Shown here in pieces: positions 49,845 to 58,510 of a stretch of DNA of 64,000 bases. Source of the stretch: Streptomyces sp. NBC_00271 (GTDB lineage: Bacteria > Actinomycetota > Actinomycetes > Streptomycetales > Streptomycetaceae); the NCBI RefSeq assembly GCF_036178845.1, contig NZ_CP108070.1, positions 11,842,001 through 11,906,000 on the forward strand, in the 5' to 3' direction. The position numbers and the translations under genes are program-made. Position 1 is the stretch's first letter; each line of letters begins with the position of its first letter. Under the pieces are notes generated by a model. It saw only the letters and a program-made list of their open reading frames with translations. It ran no database searches and had not been told where the DNA came from.

Positions 49845-50360
49845 TCAGCGCTTCAGGTGGACGGTGAAGTGCCTCTCGGTGTCACCGGCAGGAACGGTGC
49901 GAACAAAGCCTCGGGCGTTGCGGTAGTCGCCTGATCCGCCGGTGATGCCGACGTCGACGTAGGACGGGGCGGGCAGGTGGAGCAGCGCCTGCGCGGCGAA
50001 CTGTCCCTCAGGCAGAGAGAAGGTGCCCAGGCACTGGAGCGCGGCCGGATCGACGTGGGTGTAGGTACAGACGACGCTGTGATCGCCGACCTTCTCGCCG
50101 TCGCGGTAGAGGTCTTCGTGGATGACGCGCTGGTCACCCGGGCTGATTCCTGCCCGGCCCAGATCGAGGTCTTCGAGCGAGGTCTGTTTGCCGACCAGCT
50201 CGAAAGTTTTCGCGCGCTGGTCAACGACGTGCGCACTGGCAGAAGTTGACGTGCCGGCCGACGCCAGCGGGGCGATGGCGACGCCACCGGCGACGACAGT
50301 GGCGATGCCGGCGGCTGCACTCAGGTAACGCAGCTTGTTGATCTTCAATGTAGTCGGCAA
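49845..50360 (-). CDS. Secreted allene-oxide-cyclase-barrel-like protein
   Basis: 171 residues with a signal peptide (KLRYLSAAAGIATVVAGGVA IAPLASA), then an AOC-type beta barrel: AKTFELVGKQTSLEDLDLGR, GDQRVIHEDLYRDGEKVGDH, VVCTYTHVDPAALQCLGTFS, SYVDVGITGGSGDYRNARGF. These motifs match the bacterial allene-oxide-cyclase/dirigent-like superfamily. TTG at 50360, with GGAG six bases upstream, is chosen. It is probably exported. The function in bacteria is unknown. Confidence 0.8.
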   Translation of the reverse strand: MPTTLKINKLRYLSAAAGIATVVAGGVAIAPLASAGTSTSASAHVVDQRAKTFELVGKQTSLEDLDLGRAGISPGDQRVIHEDLYRDGEKVGDHSVVCTYTHVDPAALQCLGTFSLPEGQFAAQALLHLPAPSYVDVGITGGSGDYRNARGFVRTVPAGDTERHFTVHLKR

Positions 50361-50490
50361 CTTGCCGCTCCGTTCTGTGGTGTCGATTCGGTGGCGGCAG
50401 AACCTCGGCCCGGATGCACGGGGGCCGACGCCTGCTCCGATCGACTTGTGAACAACCTCTGTTGGGGTGGCATTTCGACACTCACACAAC

Positions 50491-50628
50491 CTACGTCACC
50501 TGCCATAGGGGTGACGGATAATCAGGTGATGACCGCCCTGGATGCCGAGCCATGCTCTTGCTGGTGCGGACCTTGCGCAGTGTCAGGTTGTTGCATGCGT
50601 CGACGAGGTCCACCCGCGTCGGGGCCAT
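50491..50628 (-). pseudogene. Decayed marR copy (N-terminal end)
   Basis: The ATG at 50628 opens MAPTRVDLVDACNNLTLRKV RTSK, matching the first part of the intact MarR (SCNNLALRKAAR), then diverges and stops after 45 codons. The operator at 50653-50674 lies 24 bases upstream, as in the intact gene. Confidence 0.7.
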
Positions 50629-50652
50629 GTCGTCGCGACGTGACTTACCGGC

Positions 50653-50674
50653 AATAGGAGCATATGCGCCTATT
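50653..50674. promoter_or_regulatory. MarR-type operator e
   Basis: AATAGGAGCATATGCGCCTA plus TT, a 22-bp palindrome with a single mismatched pair, lies before the decayed marR. Confidence 0.75.
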
Positions 50675-51036
50675 ATCGAAATGGCAAGGGGCGGGTCTTG
50701 GGCGACACCTACCGTGACCCCCGGTCCATCGCCGGATGGTCGAGTCGCCCCCCGGCTGATTTCGGTCGGACGGTGATCCATCCGCGACCCGGACGTCCTC
50801 ATCGCTGCGGACGCCGGATGCGACGCGCACCCCGCCGCGCCTTCCCTGTTGCCCATTTGGAGGCGGTCGCGGTGGTACCGGTATGTCACCGGCGTCAGGC
50901 GTCGCAGATGCGACATGCCGCCAAAGGTGATGGCCGTGTGAGGGGTGGGCGCGGCCACCCCTTCGGGGCGCGGCGATGGGTGCCCGGGCGACTCGGCGTC
51001 GCCGAGTCGAAAGGGTTCGGGAGGATCTGCTCCTTG
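50675..51036. other. Intergenic, no gene seen
   Basis: No convincing frame, ribosome site or repeat was found apart from the flanking operators. A GCGGTGGTACCG-type imperfect repeat around 50870 is not clearly meaningful. Confidence 0.3.
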
Positions 51037-51078
51037 CTGTCGAGCCGATAGGAGCATATGCTCCTATCGGCTCGACAG
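51037..51078. promoter_or_regulatory. 42-bp perfect palindrome containing MarR-type operator f
   Basis: The half site CTGTCGAGCCGATAGGAGCA plus T is mirrored exactly. It contains the consensus TAGGAGCATATGCTCCTA (51049-51066) as its core, the best site in the window, 143 bases upstream of the nitrilase start. Confidence 0.85.
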
Positions 51079-51220
51079 TCACGTAGCGGAGCTGAAGTTG
51101 TCCGCTCGGCCGGGCCCCATCCCTCCCGGACCGCCTTGGCTGCCTTTTTATCGCGTGCCCGTCCGGGCTCGCGCAGCATCGCGAGGTCTTACCGACCGTA
51201 CATTTGCAAGGAGTATCACC

Positions 51221-52210
51221 ATGACTGTCGTAAAAGCCGCTGCAGTCCAGATCAGTCCCGTGCTTTACAGCCGCGCGGGCACCGTAGAGAAGGTCGTGAA
51301 AAAGATCCGCGACCTGGGTGAGCAGGGTGTCCAGTTCGCGGTCTTCCCTGAGACCATCGTTCCCTACTACCCCTACTTCTCCTTCGTGCAGCCGCCCTAC
51401 ACCATGGCCGAGGGGCACCTGCGCCTGCTCGATCAGGCGGTGACCGTACCGTCCGCCGAGACCGAGGCGATCGCCGAAGCCGTCCGGGAAGCCCACATGG
51501 TCGTCTCGATCGGCGTCAACGAGCGTGACGGCGGCACCATCTACAACACGCAGCTGCTGTTCGACGCGGACGGCACACTGATCCAGCGCCGCCGCAAGAT
51601 CACGCCGACCTATCACGAGCGGATGATCTGGGGCCAGGGCGACGGTTCGGGCCTGCGCGCGGTAGATAGCGCCGTCGGCCGCATCGGACAGCTCGCATGC
51701 TGGGAGCACTACCTGCCGCTAGCACGCTATGCCTTGATCGCCGACGGCGAGCAGATCCACGCCGCGATGTACCCCGGTTCCTTCGGCGGCCAGCAGTTCG
51801 CCGACCAGATCGAGGTCAACATCCGCCAGCATGCGCTGGAATCGGCCTGCTTCGTGGTCAACGCCACCGCCTGGCTCGAGGCCGACCAGCAGGCGCAGAT
51901 CGCCAAGGACACCGGCGGCCCCGTTGGCGCGATCTCCGGTGGCTTCTTCACCGCCATTATCGATCCCGAGGGCCGCATCATCGGCGAGCCGCTCACATCC
52001 GGCGAAGGCGAAGTGATCGCCGACCTGGACTTCGCGCAGATCGACCTGCGCAAGCGCCTGATGGATGCGCGCGGCCACTACAGCCGCCCGGAACTGGTCA
52101 GCCTGCAGATCGAACGAACGCCGGCGCCCCACGTCCGTGAGCGCAGCACTCTCCTGCCGGTCCAGACTGGCCGGGCGGCTGAAGAAGGCCGCCCCGTCGA
52201 AGCCCAGTGA
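51221..52210 (+). CDS. Nitrilase
   Basis: 329 residues of the nitrilase branch of the carbon-nitrogen hydrolases. The catalytic triad is visible as Glu in FAVFPETIVPYYPYFS, Lys in RRKITPTYHERMIWGQGDG and Cys in IGQLACWEHYLPLARYA. The motif pattern (PTYHERMIWG, CWEH) is that of true nitrilases that turn nitriles into carboxylic acids plus ammonia. ATG at 51221 follows CAAGGAG by nine bases. The long palindrome upstream suggests MarR control. No nitrile hydratase or aldoxime dehydratase gene was found nearby. Confidence 0.93.
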   Translation: MTVVKAAAVQISPVLYSRAGTVEKVVKKIRDLGEQGVQFAVFPETIVPYYPYFSFVQPPYTMAEGHLRLLDQAVTVPSAETEAIAEAVREAHMVVSIGVNERDGGTIYNTQLLFDADGTLIQRRRKITPTYHERMIWGQGDGSGLRAVDSAVGRIGQLACWEHYLPLARYALIADGEQIHAAMYPGSFGGQQFADQIEVNIRQHALESACFVVNATAWLEADQQAQIAKDTGGPVGAISGGFFTAIIDPEGRIIGEPLTSGEGEVIADLDFAQIDLRKRLMDARGHYSRPELVSLQIERTPAPHVRERSTLLPVQTGRAAEEGRPVEAQ

Positions 52211-52708
52211 GCTGTTTGCCGAGCCTGGAGGCCCTCCCGGGGGCTCGAACCGGACAGGAGGAGTTGATGCTCGTAAGTTCGGCGCGCGGTCTCATGTCGC
52301 CCATGCGCCTGATGCGTCGTGGCGTCGCGAATCCGCTTCTTGTTTTTCCCACCTCGCCTGGGAAGTGCCCGGGTGAACGGCTGAGCGACAAGTGTCGGAT
52401 CAAAGCCGAAGGGATATGGCCCCGGTCGACGACGCCGATGCCATCCTCAAGCTCGCCGACTACCAGGACTGCTGGTCTTGTGGAGGAGTTCCACTTTGAC
52501 CGGATTCCGGAGGCCGACCGAAAGATGCCCCACGCACCGGATGGGACCGGGTACCTGATCGGCGCCAGACGGGAACAAAAGCGCGGCGAGAAGGTTTAAG
52601 TCGCAATTCCCATTGCGTATCACCCGCCGCTAGTAACAATGCCACAGATTAGGTGAGGCTGAGGATGCCCCTGCGGGGTGCGTCCGGCCACGCGAAGAGG
52701 AGGAACCC
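52211..52708. other. Intergenic with weak protein-like stretches
   Basis: A frame at 52416 reads MAPVDDADAILKLADYQDCW, SCGGVPL then stop, and another near 52490 reads EEFHFDRIPEADRKMPHAPD. They may be pieces of one broken gene of unknown type. The CMD gene's ribosome site GAGGAGGAA closes the gap. Confidence 0.35.
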
Positions 52709-53182
52709 ATGACTGATTCAGAGACTGAGAAGCAGCGCGTTAACATCGGAAAGCAGCACCCGGCCAATTACAAGGCTCTTATCACCCTGTCCTCGGCAGT
52801 GGAAGACACCACCACCGCGGCAGGTCTTGACCCGCTTCTGGTCGAGCTTTTGAAGATCCGCACGTCCCAGATCAACGGCTGCGCGTTCTGTCTCAAAATG
52901 CACACCCGCGACGCGCTCAAGAAGGGCGAGAACCCGGACCGGATCGCAGTGTTGCCCGCGTGGGAAGAAACCGATTACTTCTCCGAGACCGACCGCGCGG
53001 CCCTACGCCTTACAGAGGCCATCGCGCACGTGTCCGAGGGGCACGTGAGCGACGACGACTACAACGCGGCAGCAGCCGTGCTCTCCGCAGATCAGGTCTC
53101 GGCGGTGGCCTGGCTGTCAACGTTGATGAACGCCTTCAACCGCGTCGCGATTACAAGTCGATACCCGGTCACCGGCAACTGA
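52709..53182 (+). CDS. Carboxymuconolactone decarboxylase/AhpD-like protein (intact)
   Basis: 157 residues. The AhpD-type core reads TTAAGLDPLLVELLKIRTSQ, INGCAFCLKMHTRDALKKGE with the redox Cys-x2-Cys, followed by ETDYFSETDRAALRLTEAIA, HVSEGHVSDDDYNAAAAVLS and ISTLMNAFNR-like VAWLSTLMNAFNRVAITSRY. AhpD-like proteins reduce peroxidase partners or act as decarboxylases. GAGGAGGAA precedes the ATG. Decayed copies are at 44955 and 63216. Confidence 0.92.
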   Translation: MTDSETEKQRVNIGKQHPANYKALITLSSAVEDTTTAAGLDPLLVELLKIRTSQINGCAFCLKMHTRDALKKGENPDRIAVLPAWEETDYFSETDRAALRLTEAIAHVSEGHVSDDDYNAAAAVLSADQVSAVAWLSTLMNAFNRVAITSRYPVTGN

Positions 53183-53189
53183 ACCAGCT

Positions 53190-53604
53190 TGTAGTCCGTG
53201 CGGGCATGCGAGTGCTGTCGTCCCAGGACGAGTTCTTCGAGGTCGCCCCGATGCGTTGATGGCGTTGGGTATGCAGGACACTCCCAGCACCCATGTATAC
53301 GGAGGGCCCGCTCCATCCGTGACCGGACCGTGTCGAAGATGTCGATATCGGCGGGATCGCTGTGCCACTTGGCCTCGATCAAATACCAGGTATCCCCGTA
53401 GCGGGCCACCAGGTCCGTCTGCCGGGGTTTCGCGATGGACGCGTTGCGGACGACGCGGAAGTGCGCCCGCCTGTACCGCTGCTCCAGCAGCGCCTCCAGC
53501 TGGTAGCCACACTTGTGCGCAGACGGCAGCGCGCTGAGCTGTTTGAAGTCCGCCAGCAGCGATAGCCCGCCTGACCTCACACCATTCCTCTCACCGGCCA
53601 CCAT
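53190..53604 (-). pseudogene. Restriction-endonuclease-like fragment
   Basis: LADFKQLSALPSAHKCGYQL, EALLEQRYRRAHFRVVRNAS and the PD-(D/E)xK core TDLVARYGDTWYLIEAKW (Asp, then Glu-x-Lys) belong to Mrr-like endonuclease domains, used for restriction of modified DNA or as sensor modules. After RSRMERALR the family continuation is absent and the frame runs into the convergent CMD gene. Confidence 0.65.
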
Positions 53605-53621
53605 GGAATCCTCTCTCTTCG

Positions 53622-54119
53622 ATGACGGACGCGTCCGGCTCCCACCACAAGGTCAACGGCTGCCCCTCGACAGGAGGGCACGTGGCCTTCGTTCTGTCGA
53701 AGGTGATGTCGCAAGCGGTCAGCGCGGTTTTCCACGTGCGACAGGTGACCGGCTGGCTGACCCGGCATCCCACGACCCTGACCGAGGAAGACCGGGCTGG
53801 CCTGAAGGATGTCCTGGCACGCTGCCCCGAACTGGAGACGGCCGCCGGGCATGTCCGTGACTTCGGCGAGATACTCACGAGCCGCCTCGGAGCGGTGCTC
53901 CCTGCCTGGATCGACGCAGTCGACGCCAGCCAACTGCCCGGCCTCACCGGCTTCGCACTCCACCTGCTCCGGGACCTCGACGCCGTGATAGCTGGCCTCA
54001 CCTTGGACTGGAGTTCCGGCAGTATCGAAGGCGCCGTGAACCGCATCAAGAAGATCAAAAGGCAGCTCTACGGGCGAGCCGGATTCGAACTCCTACGCAA
54101 GATGATCCTGCTTCAGTGA
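53622..54119 (+). pseudogene. ISL3-family transposase C-terminal fragment
   Basis: VSAVFHVRQVTGWLTRHPTT, LARCPELETAAGHVRDFGEI, then LTLDWSSGSIEGAVNRIKKI and KRQLYGRAGFELLRKMILLQ are the conserved C-terminal part of ISL3 transposases (SSGxxEGxVNRIKxxKRQxYGRA). The first half with two catalytic Asp residues is missing. Confidence 0.85.
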
Positions 54120-54158
54120 CCCTCAGCAGCGACGCCCCGGGATCTTTACAACGTCGGG

Positions 54159-54641
54159 TCAGGCCAGCTCGACAAATCGGTGGACGCGAAAGGACGTCAG
54201 CTGGTCGGGTTCGATGCTTGCCGAGTCCACCCGGTAGCGGCCAGCGGCGAGTTCGAGAGCGGTGCTGTCCGTGAGTGTCCCGACCTCGGTGCCGAAGTAG
54301 GCGGCATCGAACATCACGAGCTCGCCAGTGGTGCTCAGTACAGGTCCTTCCTCCCACTCGGCGGTGGGAAGCCCAGCCCGGATGAAGTCGGCGACACCAT
54401 CCTCGCTCTCCGCATAGCACCAGCGGACGAGGACTCGGTACTCAGGAAGGTAGGCGGTGGAGAGAGGTTCGTCCCCCAGGACCAGCGCCTCAGCTCCGTC
54501 AGGCAGTGCGAGGACTCCAACGAAATCCCTCACCTCGCAAGCCCGGTCGTAGTCGCCCTCCGTTCCCGACCAGTGCGCCAGCGCGGTGCGTGGAACCACG
54601 ATGAACGGGCCGCCCTCCGTCTCCAGCCACGTCAAAGACAT
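54159..54641 (-). CDS. Imm21-family immunity protein, orphan
   Basis: 160 residues. LTWLETEGGPFIVVPRTALA, HWSGTEGDYDRACEVRDFVG, ALVLGDEPLSTAYLPEYRVL and VRWCYAESE match the Imm21 family, which neutralises polymorphic toxins. No toxin gene is adjacent, so it is a solitary immunity protein, perhaps protecting against toxins of other strains. Confidence 0.8.
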   Translation of the reverse strand: MSLTWLETEGGPFIVVPRTALAHWSGTEGDYDRACEVRDFVGVLALPDGAEALVLGDEPLSTAYLPEYRVLVRWCYAESEDGVADFIRAGLPTAEWEEGPVLSTTGELVMFDAAYFGTEVGTLTDSTALELAAGRYRVDSASIEPDQLTSFRVHRFVELA

Positions 54642-54920
54642 GCCGCCTCCACCTTCAGGATCTCAGTTCCGTCGCGACAGCGTATGTGCCAGGTTGGACA
54701 GGGCTCATGGTGGTCGAGGTGCGCGGTGACGGGCCCAGGGTCGTGACCATCCCCTGCATTCGAACGCCACCGTCACCCTCCGCGACCGCTCCCCAAGATC
54801 TGTGCCAGAACCCAAAAGTCACTGACATTGATCACGCCGCTCCCCGAGAAACGTCATTGATCCGGTGACACCGGCCTCACTACCCTCCTGATCGACGTCA
54901 GCGTGGGCGGCGCCCCGTGG
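54642..54920. other. Intergenic, no gene seen
   Basis: Contains the promoter region of the Imm21 gene and nothing else recognisable. Confidence 0.35.
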
Positions 54921-55283
54921 TTACCCGCGGAGCAGCTCGGCCAGCACCTCGGCTTCGCTGATCTCGGGCTGCTTGGTCGCGGTGAGGAGCGTCAAAGTCC
55001 GGTCTTTGGCGAGGGCGCGCAGGTGAGCCAGCGCGTCTGCATGCTCGGGATCTTCGAGTTCGGCCCGGTAGCGATGGCTGAACTCCGTGAAGCGTTCCGG
55101 GTCGTGGCTGTACCACTTGCGCAGTTCCGTGGACGGGGCAACCTGCTTGCACCACTCGTCGAGATGGGCCTTCTCTTTGGTCATTCCCCGTGGCCAGATG
55201 CGGTCGACCAGCACTCTGGTGCCGTCGGCCTGCTCCGGAGCCTCGTAGACCCTGCGGACGTGCACGGTCTTCTTGCGTGCCAT
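54921..55283 (-). CDS. DUF488 family protein
   Basis: 120 residues. VHVRRVYEAPEQADGTRVLV, DRIWPRGMTKEKAHLDEWCK, APSTELRKWYSHDPERFTEF, RTLTLLTATK are the DUF488 signature (DRxWPRGxxK, APSxELRxWYxHD). The family has no confirmed activity. It is a single gene. Confidence 0.93.
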   Translation of the reverse strand: MARKKTVHVRRVYEAPEQADGTRVLVDRIWPRGMTKEKAHLDEWCKQVAPSTELRKWYSHDPERFTEFSHRYRAELEDPEHADALAHLRALAKDRTLTLLTATKQPEISEAEVLAELLRG

Positions 55284-55325
55284 GGGGAACCTCCTGGTGA
55301 GCTGGGTACTCCGCTTCTTTCGGCA

Positions 55326-55562
55326 TCACACGTGGTAGCGGGCGATGATCTCAAGCCGTGCCACCTCGTCCGGCCCCGGATAGGCCACCAGCACCGGCAG
55401 ACCGCTGGGGTCCATGCCCTCGAGAAGGTGAATCCCTCAGCCTGCCTTGTGTACACATGGCCGGACCGGGCGCTGAGCACGCGCTCGCACCGCTGGAAGT
55501 CGTCTGGGCCGTCCGCCGTCCAGATCACGTACTGCGCGCCGACATGGCCCGCCGGGTAGTCC
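55326..55562 (-). pseudogene. Conserved-looking fragment with frameshift
   Basis: GHVGAQYVIWTADGPDDFQR, CERVLSARSGHVYTRQAEG then, one frame over, IHLLEGMDPSGLPVLVAYPG, PDEVARLEIIARYHV and stop. Both halves read as protein. One G appears to be missing near 55430 in GAGGG. No start was found. Family unknown. Confidence 0.5.
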
Positions 55563-55596
55563 GGGGGCGCCGGCCCAGCAGCGTTCCCGACTCCGC

Positions 55597-56742
55597 TCAG
55601 GCGGCCGCCGGTGCCTGGCCGCGCTGGGCGATCATCATGGCCATGTCGTCGTCGAGTAGACCGCCCGCATAGGCCCGCAGGTCGGCGGTGATCTGCTTCA
55701 GGAGCGGCCCGGGGGCGTGGTCGACCCACCTCGCGAGGCGTTCGGCGAGCGGGTAGAAGATGCCCGCGCCGTCGCGGGTCTCGGTGACGCCGTCGGTGTA
55801 GAGCAGGATCCTGTCCCCCTCGTGGAAGGGGAAGGTCGCCACCGTATACGTGTCGTCGGACATGGCGCCGAGGCCGAGCGGCGGGGCGGGTTCGCTCACC
55901 TGGAGCGCGGTGACGGTCCCGGTCGCCCGGCGCAGCAGCAGGGGCGGCGGATGGCCGCAGCTGATCATGTGCACCACCGGCTCGTCGTCCGGGATGTCGA
56001 GCACCACGGCGGTCACGAAACGTTCGGCGGCGTCGGGCTCGCATTCCGAGAACTCCGCGAGGCCCCAGCGGACGGCGTCCTCGAGGTAGGCGACCAGCTC
56101 CGTCAGCGGGATCTGCCGATGGGCCGCGGCGCGGAAGGCACCCAGCACGATCGCCGTGTCGCTGATCGAGGCGAGGCCCTTGCCCCGGACGTCGCCCATG
56201 ATCAGTCGGGTGGAGTCGGAGGTACGGGCCGCGGCGTAGAGGTCGCCGCCTAGGTAGGTGTCGGCCTCGGCGCTGTGGTACTCCGCTGCGAGGGACATCG
56301 GCCCGGCCCGCCGGGGGAGCGGGCGCAGGACGACCCGCTGTGCGGTGTCGGAAACGGTGCGCGCTCTGCTCAGTTCCCGTTGATGCCGGTCCCGCAGGTG
56401 GGTGAAGGCGAACAGCAGGGCGGAGAGCACGGTGAGCGAAGCGAGTTCGACCAGCACACTCTCGGTGCCCAGGGTCCGACGCTCCGCCCCCGCGGCGATC
56501 AGCGCGAGTATCGCGAGGCCACCGATCAGGGCCGTGGGGCGTGGGCCCGCGCCCATGGCGGTCACCGCCGTGGCGACGACCAGGAGGTGGGCGAGGTGGA
56601 TGTCCGGAGGCAGGAACGCGTCGGCCGCCGGGATGGAGACGATCAGGGCCAGGGGGACGACCAGGAAGAGCGGGTGCAGCGCCGCCCGGCTCCAGACTTT
56701 GAGGACCCTGGTCACGGAAGTCGTGGTTGTCGCAACGCTCAT
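55597..56742 (-). CDS. Membrane PP2C (SpoIIE-type) phosphatase
   Basis: 381 residues. The N-terminal half has three to four membrane segments (ALHPLFLVVPLALIVSIPAA, HLAHLLVVATAVTAMGAGPR). Then comes a complete SpoIIE phosphatase: LGGDLYAA, GDVRGKGLASISDTAIVLGA, SCGHPPPLLLRR, LLYTDGVTETRDGAG, DDDMAMMIAQR. Unlike the protein at 482-2806 its metal ligands are present, so it should dephosphorylate an STAS antagonist protein. ATG at 56742 follows GGGAG by six bases. The target STAS gene could be the one at 32547 or elsewhere. Confidence 0.92.
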   Translation of the reverse strand: MSVATTTTSVTRVLKVWSRAALHPLFLVVPLALIVSIPAADAFLPPDIHLAHLLVVATAVTAMGAGPRPTALIGGLAILALIAAGAERRTLGTESVLVELASLTVLSALLFAFTHLRDRHQRELSRARTVSDTAQRVVLRPLPRRAGPMSLAAEYHSAEADTYLGGDLYAAARTSDSTRLIMGDVRGKGLASISDTAIVLGAFRAAAHRQIPLTELVAYLEDAVRWGLAEFSECEPDAAERFVTAVVLDIPDDEPVVHMISCGHPPPLLLRRATGTVTALQVSEPAPPLGLGAMSDDTYTVATFPFHEGDRILLYTDGVTETRDGAGIFYPLAERLARWVDHAPGPLLKQITADLRAYAGGLLDDDMAMMIAQRGQAPAAA

Positions 56743-56959
56743 CCCTGCTCCCATCATGCCGGCCTGGTGAGTGGCCGCGGTGCGCGAGAGACGCCCTCGC
56801 GGGGAGGGGGCCGACCGGCACATCCCTCACCTTTGTGAACAGATCGGTGGTGTGCAGTATGCCGGGCGTCGAACAGCCTGCCGGCGCTCCAGACGGCACC
56901 TGCGACTTGCTCAATCAGGGCAGCGACCCTCCGCTGGCGCCCGCCCCAAACACGTCCCC

Positions 56960-57160
56960 CGCCCCCAGGCCGACCTGACCTTCACTCCCGGCGATACCTT
57001 CGTGCTCTACACCGACGGCCTCATCGAACGCCGCGGCGAGGACATCGACGCCGACCTCCAACGCCTCGCTGACGCGCTCGCCCGCTATGCCCGCCACAGC
57101 CCCGAACACCTCGCCGACTGCTCCGCGCTGGCGCATGCCGCGCGCTTGCTCGTGCAGCTT
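56960..57160 (+). pseudogene. PP2C phosphatase C-terminal fragment
   Basis: LTFTPGDTFVLYTDGLIERR, GEDIDADLQRLADALARYAR, HSPEHLAD is the C-terminal motif block of a SpoIIE phosphatase, opposite in direction to the intact gene. The catalytic front part and end are missing. Confidence 0.75.
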
Positions 57161-57398
57161 CGAGGCGTACAGCGATGCGGTCCGGTGCCATGGCTCCGAT
57201 GGCGCAGAGGTTGGTGGCCAGGGAGGTCGGGCAGGTCGAGGTCGGCCCGCGGGGCGGGCTCTGGTGAGCAGGCCAGTTCGTACTCGCTGAGCCCGCCTGG
57301 GAAGGCTGTGCTGTCGCGGATGTGGTGGACGAACCCGTCGTGGAACAAAACGCACACGGGCAGCGCAACCGTCTGTAACGCGCAGCGACAGCTTCGTC
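57161..57398. other. Intergenic, no gene seen
   Basis: On the minus strand VCVLFHDGFVHHIRDSTAFP looks protein-like near 57330 but lacks a start and an intact end. Confidence 0.3.
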
Positions 57399-58373
57399 TT
57401 ACTGCCCCTCGTCGGCTCGGCGCGCCGTGCTGAAGCGTCGCTGATGGGCGGCAGGGCTGAGCGACAATTCCCTCACGAAAACTCTCCGCATGCTCTCGTA
57501 ATTCGGGAATCCGGCAAGGGATGCCGTCTGCGTTGCGGTATGCCCTTGGTCGAGGAGAGCTTTCGCCATGTCGAACCGGATCATCTCCACGTACCGGGCC
57601 GGCGTCGTGGACAGCTCGTCATGGAAGAGCCGAGTGAGATGCCGAGGGCTCACATTGAGGTGCTTGGCGAGTTCGCCGAGTGAGTGGTTTCCCCCGGGAT
57701 TCGCCGTGATCAAGTCGGTGAGTTTACGGAGGGCCGGAGACCGGGGCGGCGGTCCTTGCAGTGGGGCGGAGAACTGCGACTGGCCGCCCGAACGCTGCAG
57801 ATAGACCACCAGGGCGCGGGCGACGTCGCGGGTGAGATCAGGGCCGTGATCCTCCTCGACTAGTGCCAGTGCCAGGTCGATGCCGGCGGTCACGCCCGCC
57901 GAGGTGTAGATGGTGCCGTCACGGACGTAGATCGCGTCGGGTTCGACGCGGCTGGCCCGGCAGCGGGCGGCGAGCTCGTGCGCGACCTTCCAGTGCGTGG
58001 TCGCGCGCTTGCCGTCCAGGAGGCCGGCGGCGCCGAGGATGAATGCTCCGGTGCAGATGGACGCGACCCGGCCGGCCCGGCCCGCCAGCGTTCGCGTGGC
58101 CTCGATCAGATCACGGGGGACCGGTGTGCGCGGGTAGATGTCCGCGCCGGCCACCAGGAACGTGTCGGGAGCGGGCTCCGTGGCGGCGGCGTCGACCGCG
58201 ATCCGGATCCCGATGGACGAGGTGACATCGGCACCGGTCGGCGACACCAGAACGATCTTGTAGTCGGCACCGAGCCGGTTCGCTTCCCCGAACACCTCCG
58301 CGGGGCCGACGACGTCCAGGAGTTTGACCCCGTCATAGACGAGGATCGCGACCCGATGCGTGGCGGAGCCCAC
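57399..58373 (-). CDS. GlxA-type regulator: DJ-1/PfpI domain plus AraC helix-turn-helix
   Basis: About 325 residues. The N-terminal DJ-1/PfpI-like domain (VAILVYDGVKLLDVVGPAEV, GRVASICTGAFILGAAGLLD with the Cys, ATTHWK) is followed by an AraC double helix-turn-helix (SLGELAKHLNVSPRHLTRLF, ATQTASLAGFPNYESMRRVF). Such regulators sense small metabolites. GTG at 58373 is chosen; an upstream GTG at 58487 would leave only 23 bases to the divergent HD gene. It probably controls that divergent gene. Confidence 0.9.
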   Translation of the reverse strand: MGSATHRVAILVYDGVKLLDVVGPAEVFGEANRLGADYKIVLVSPTGADVTSSIGIRIAVDAAATEPAPDTFLVAGADIYPRTPVPRDLIEATRTLAGRAGRVASICTGAFILGAAGLLDGKRATTHWKVAHELAARCRASRVEPDAIYVRDGTIYTSAGVTAGIDLALALVEEDHGPDLTRDVARALVVYLQRSGGQSQFSAPLQGPPPRSPALRKLTDLITANPGGNHSLGELAKHLNVSPRHLTRLFHDELSTTPARYVEMIRFDMAKALLDQGHTATQTASLAGFPNYESMRRVFVRELSLSPAAHQRRFSTARRADEGQ

Positions 58374-58510
58374 AACCCCGCTGCCCGCCTGTCCGGATTC
58401 GGGTGACTCATGGCCGGACCGAGGGAGCGCCGGACGCCGGGTGGTTGGCAGTGTGGAAGACGGACGCACCGTCCATTCGTAACACACCGATATCGGAAGG
58501 AGCAGAGGTC

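Noticed and set aside
55181..56914. 577-codon Arg/Pro-rich minus frame
   Set aside because: It overlaps the PP2C gene in another frame. Only a short stretch near 55440-55560 looks real and is listed as a fragment.
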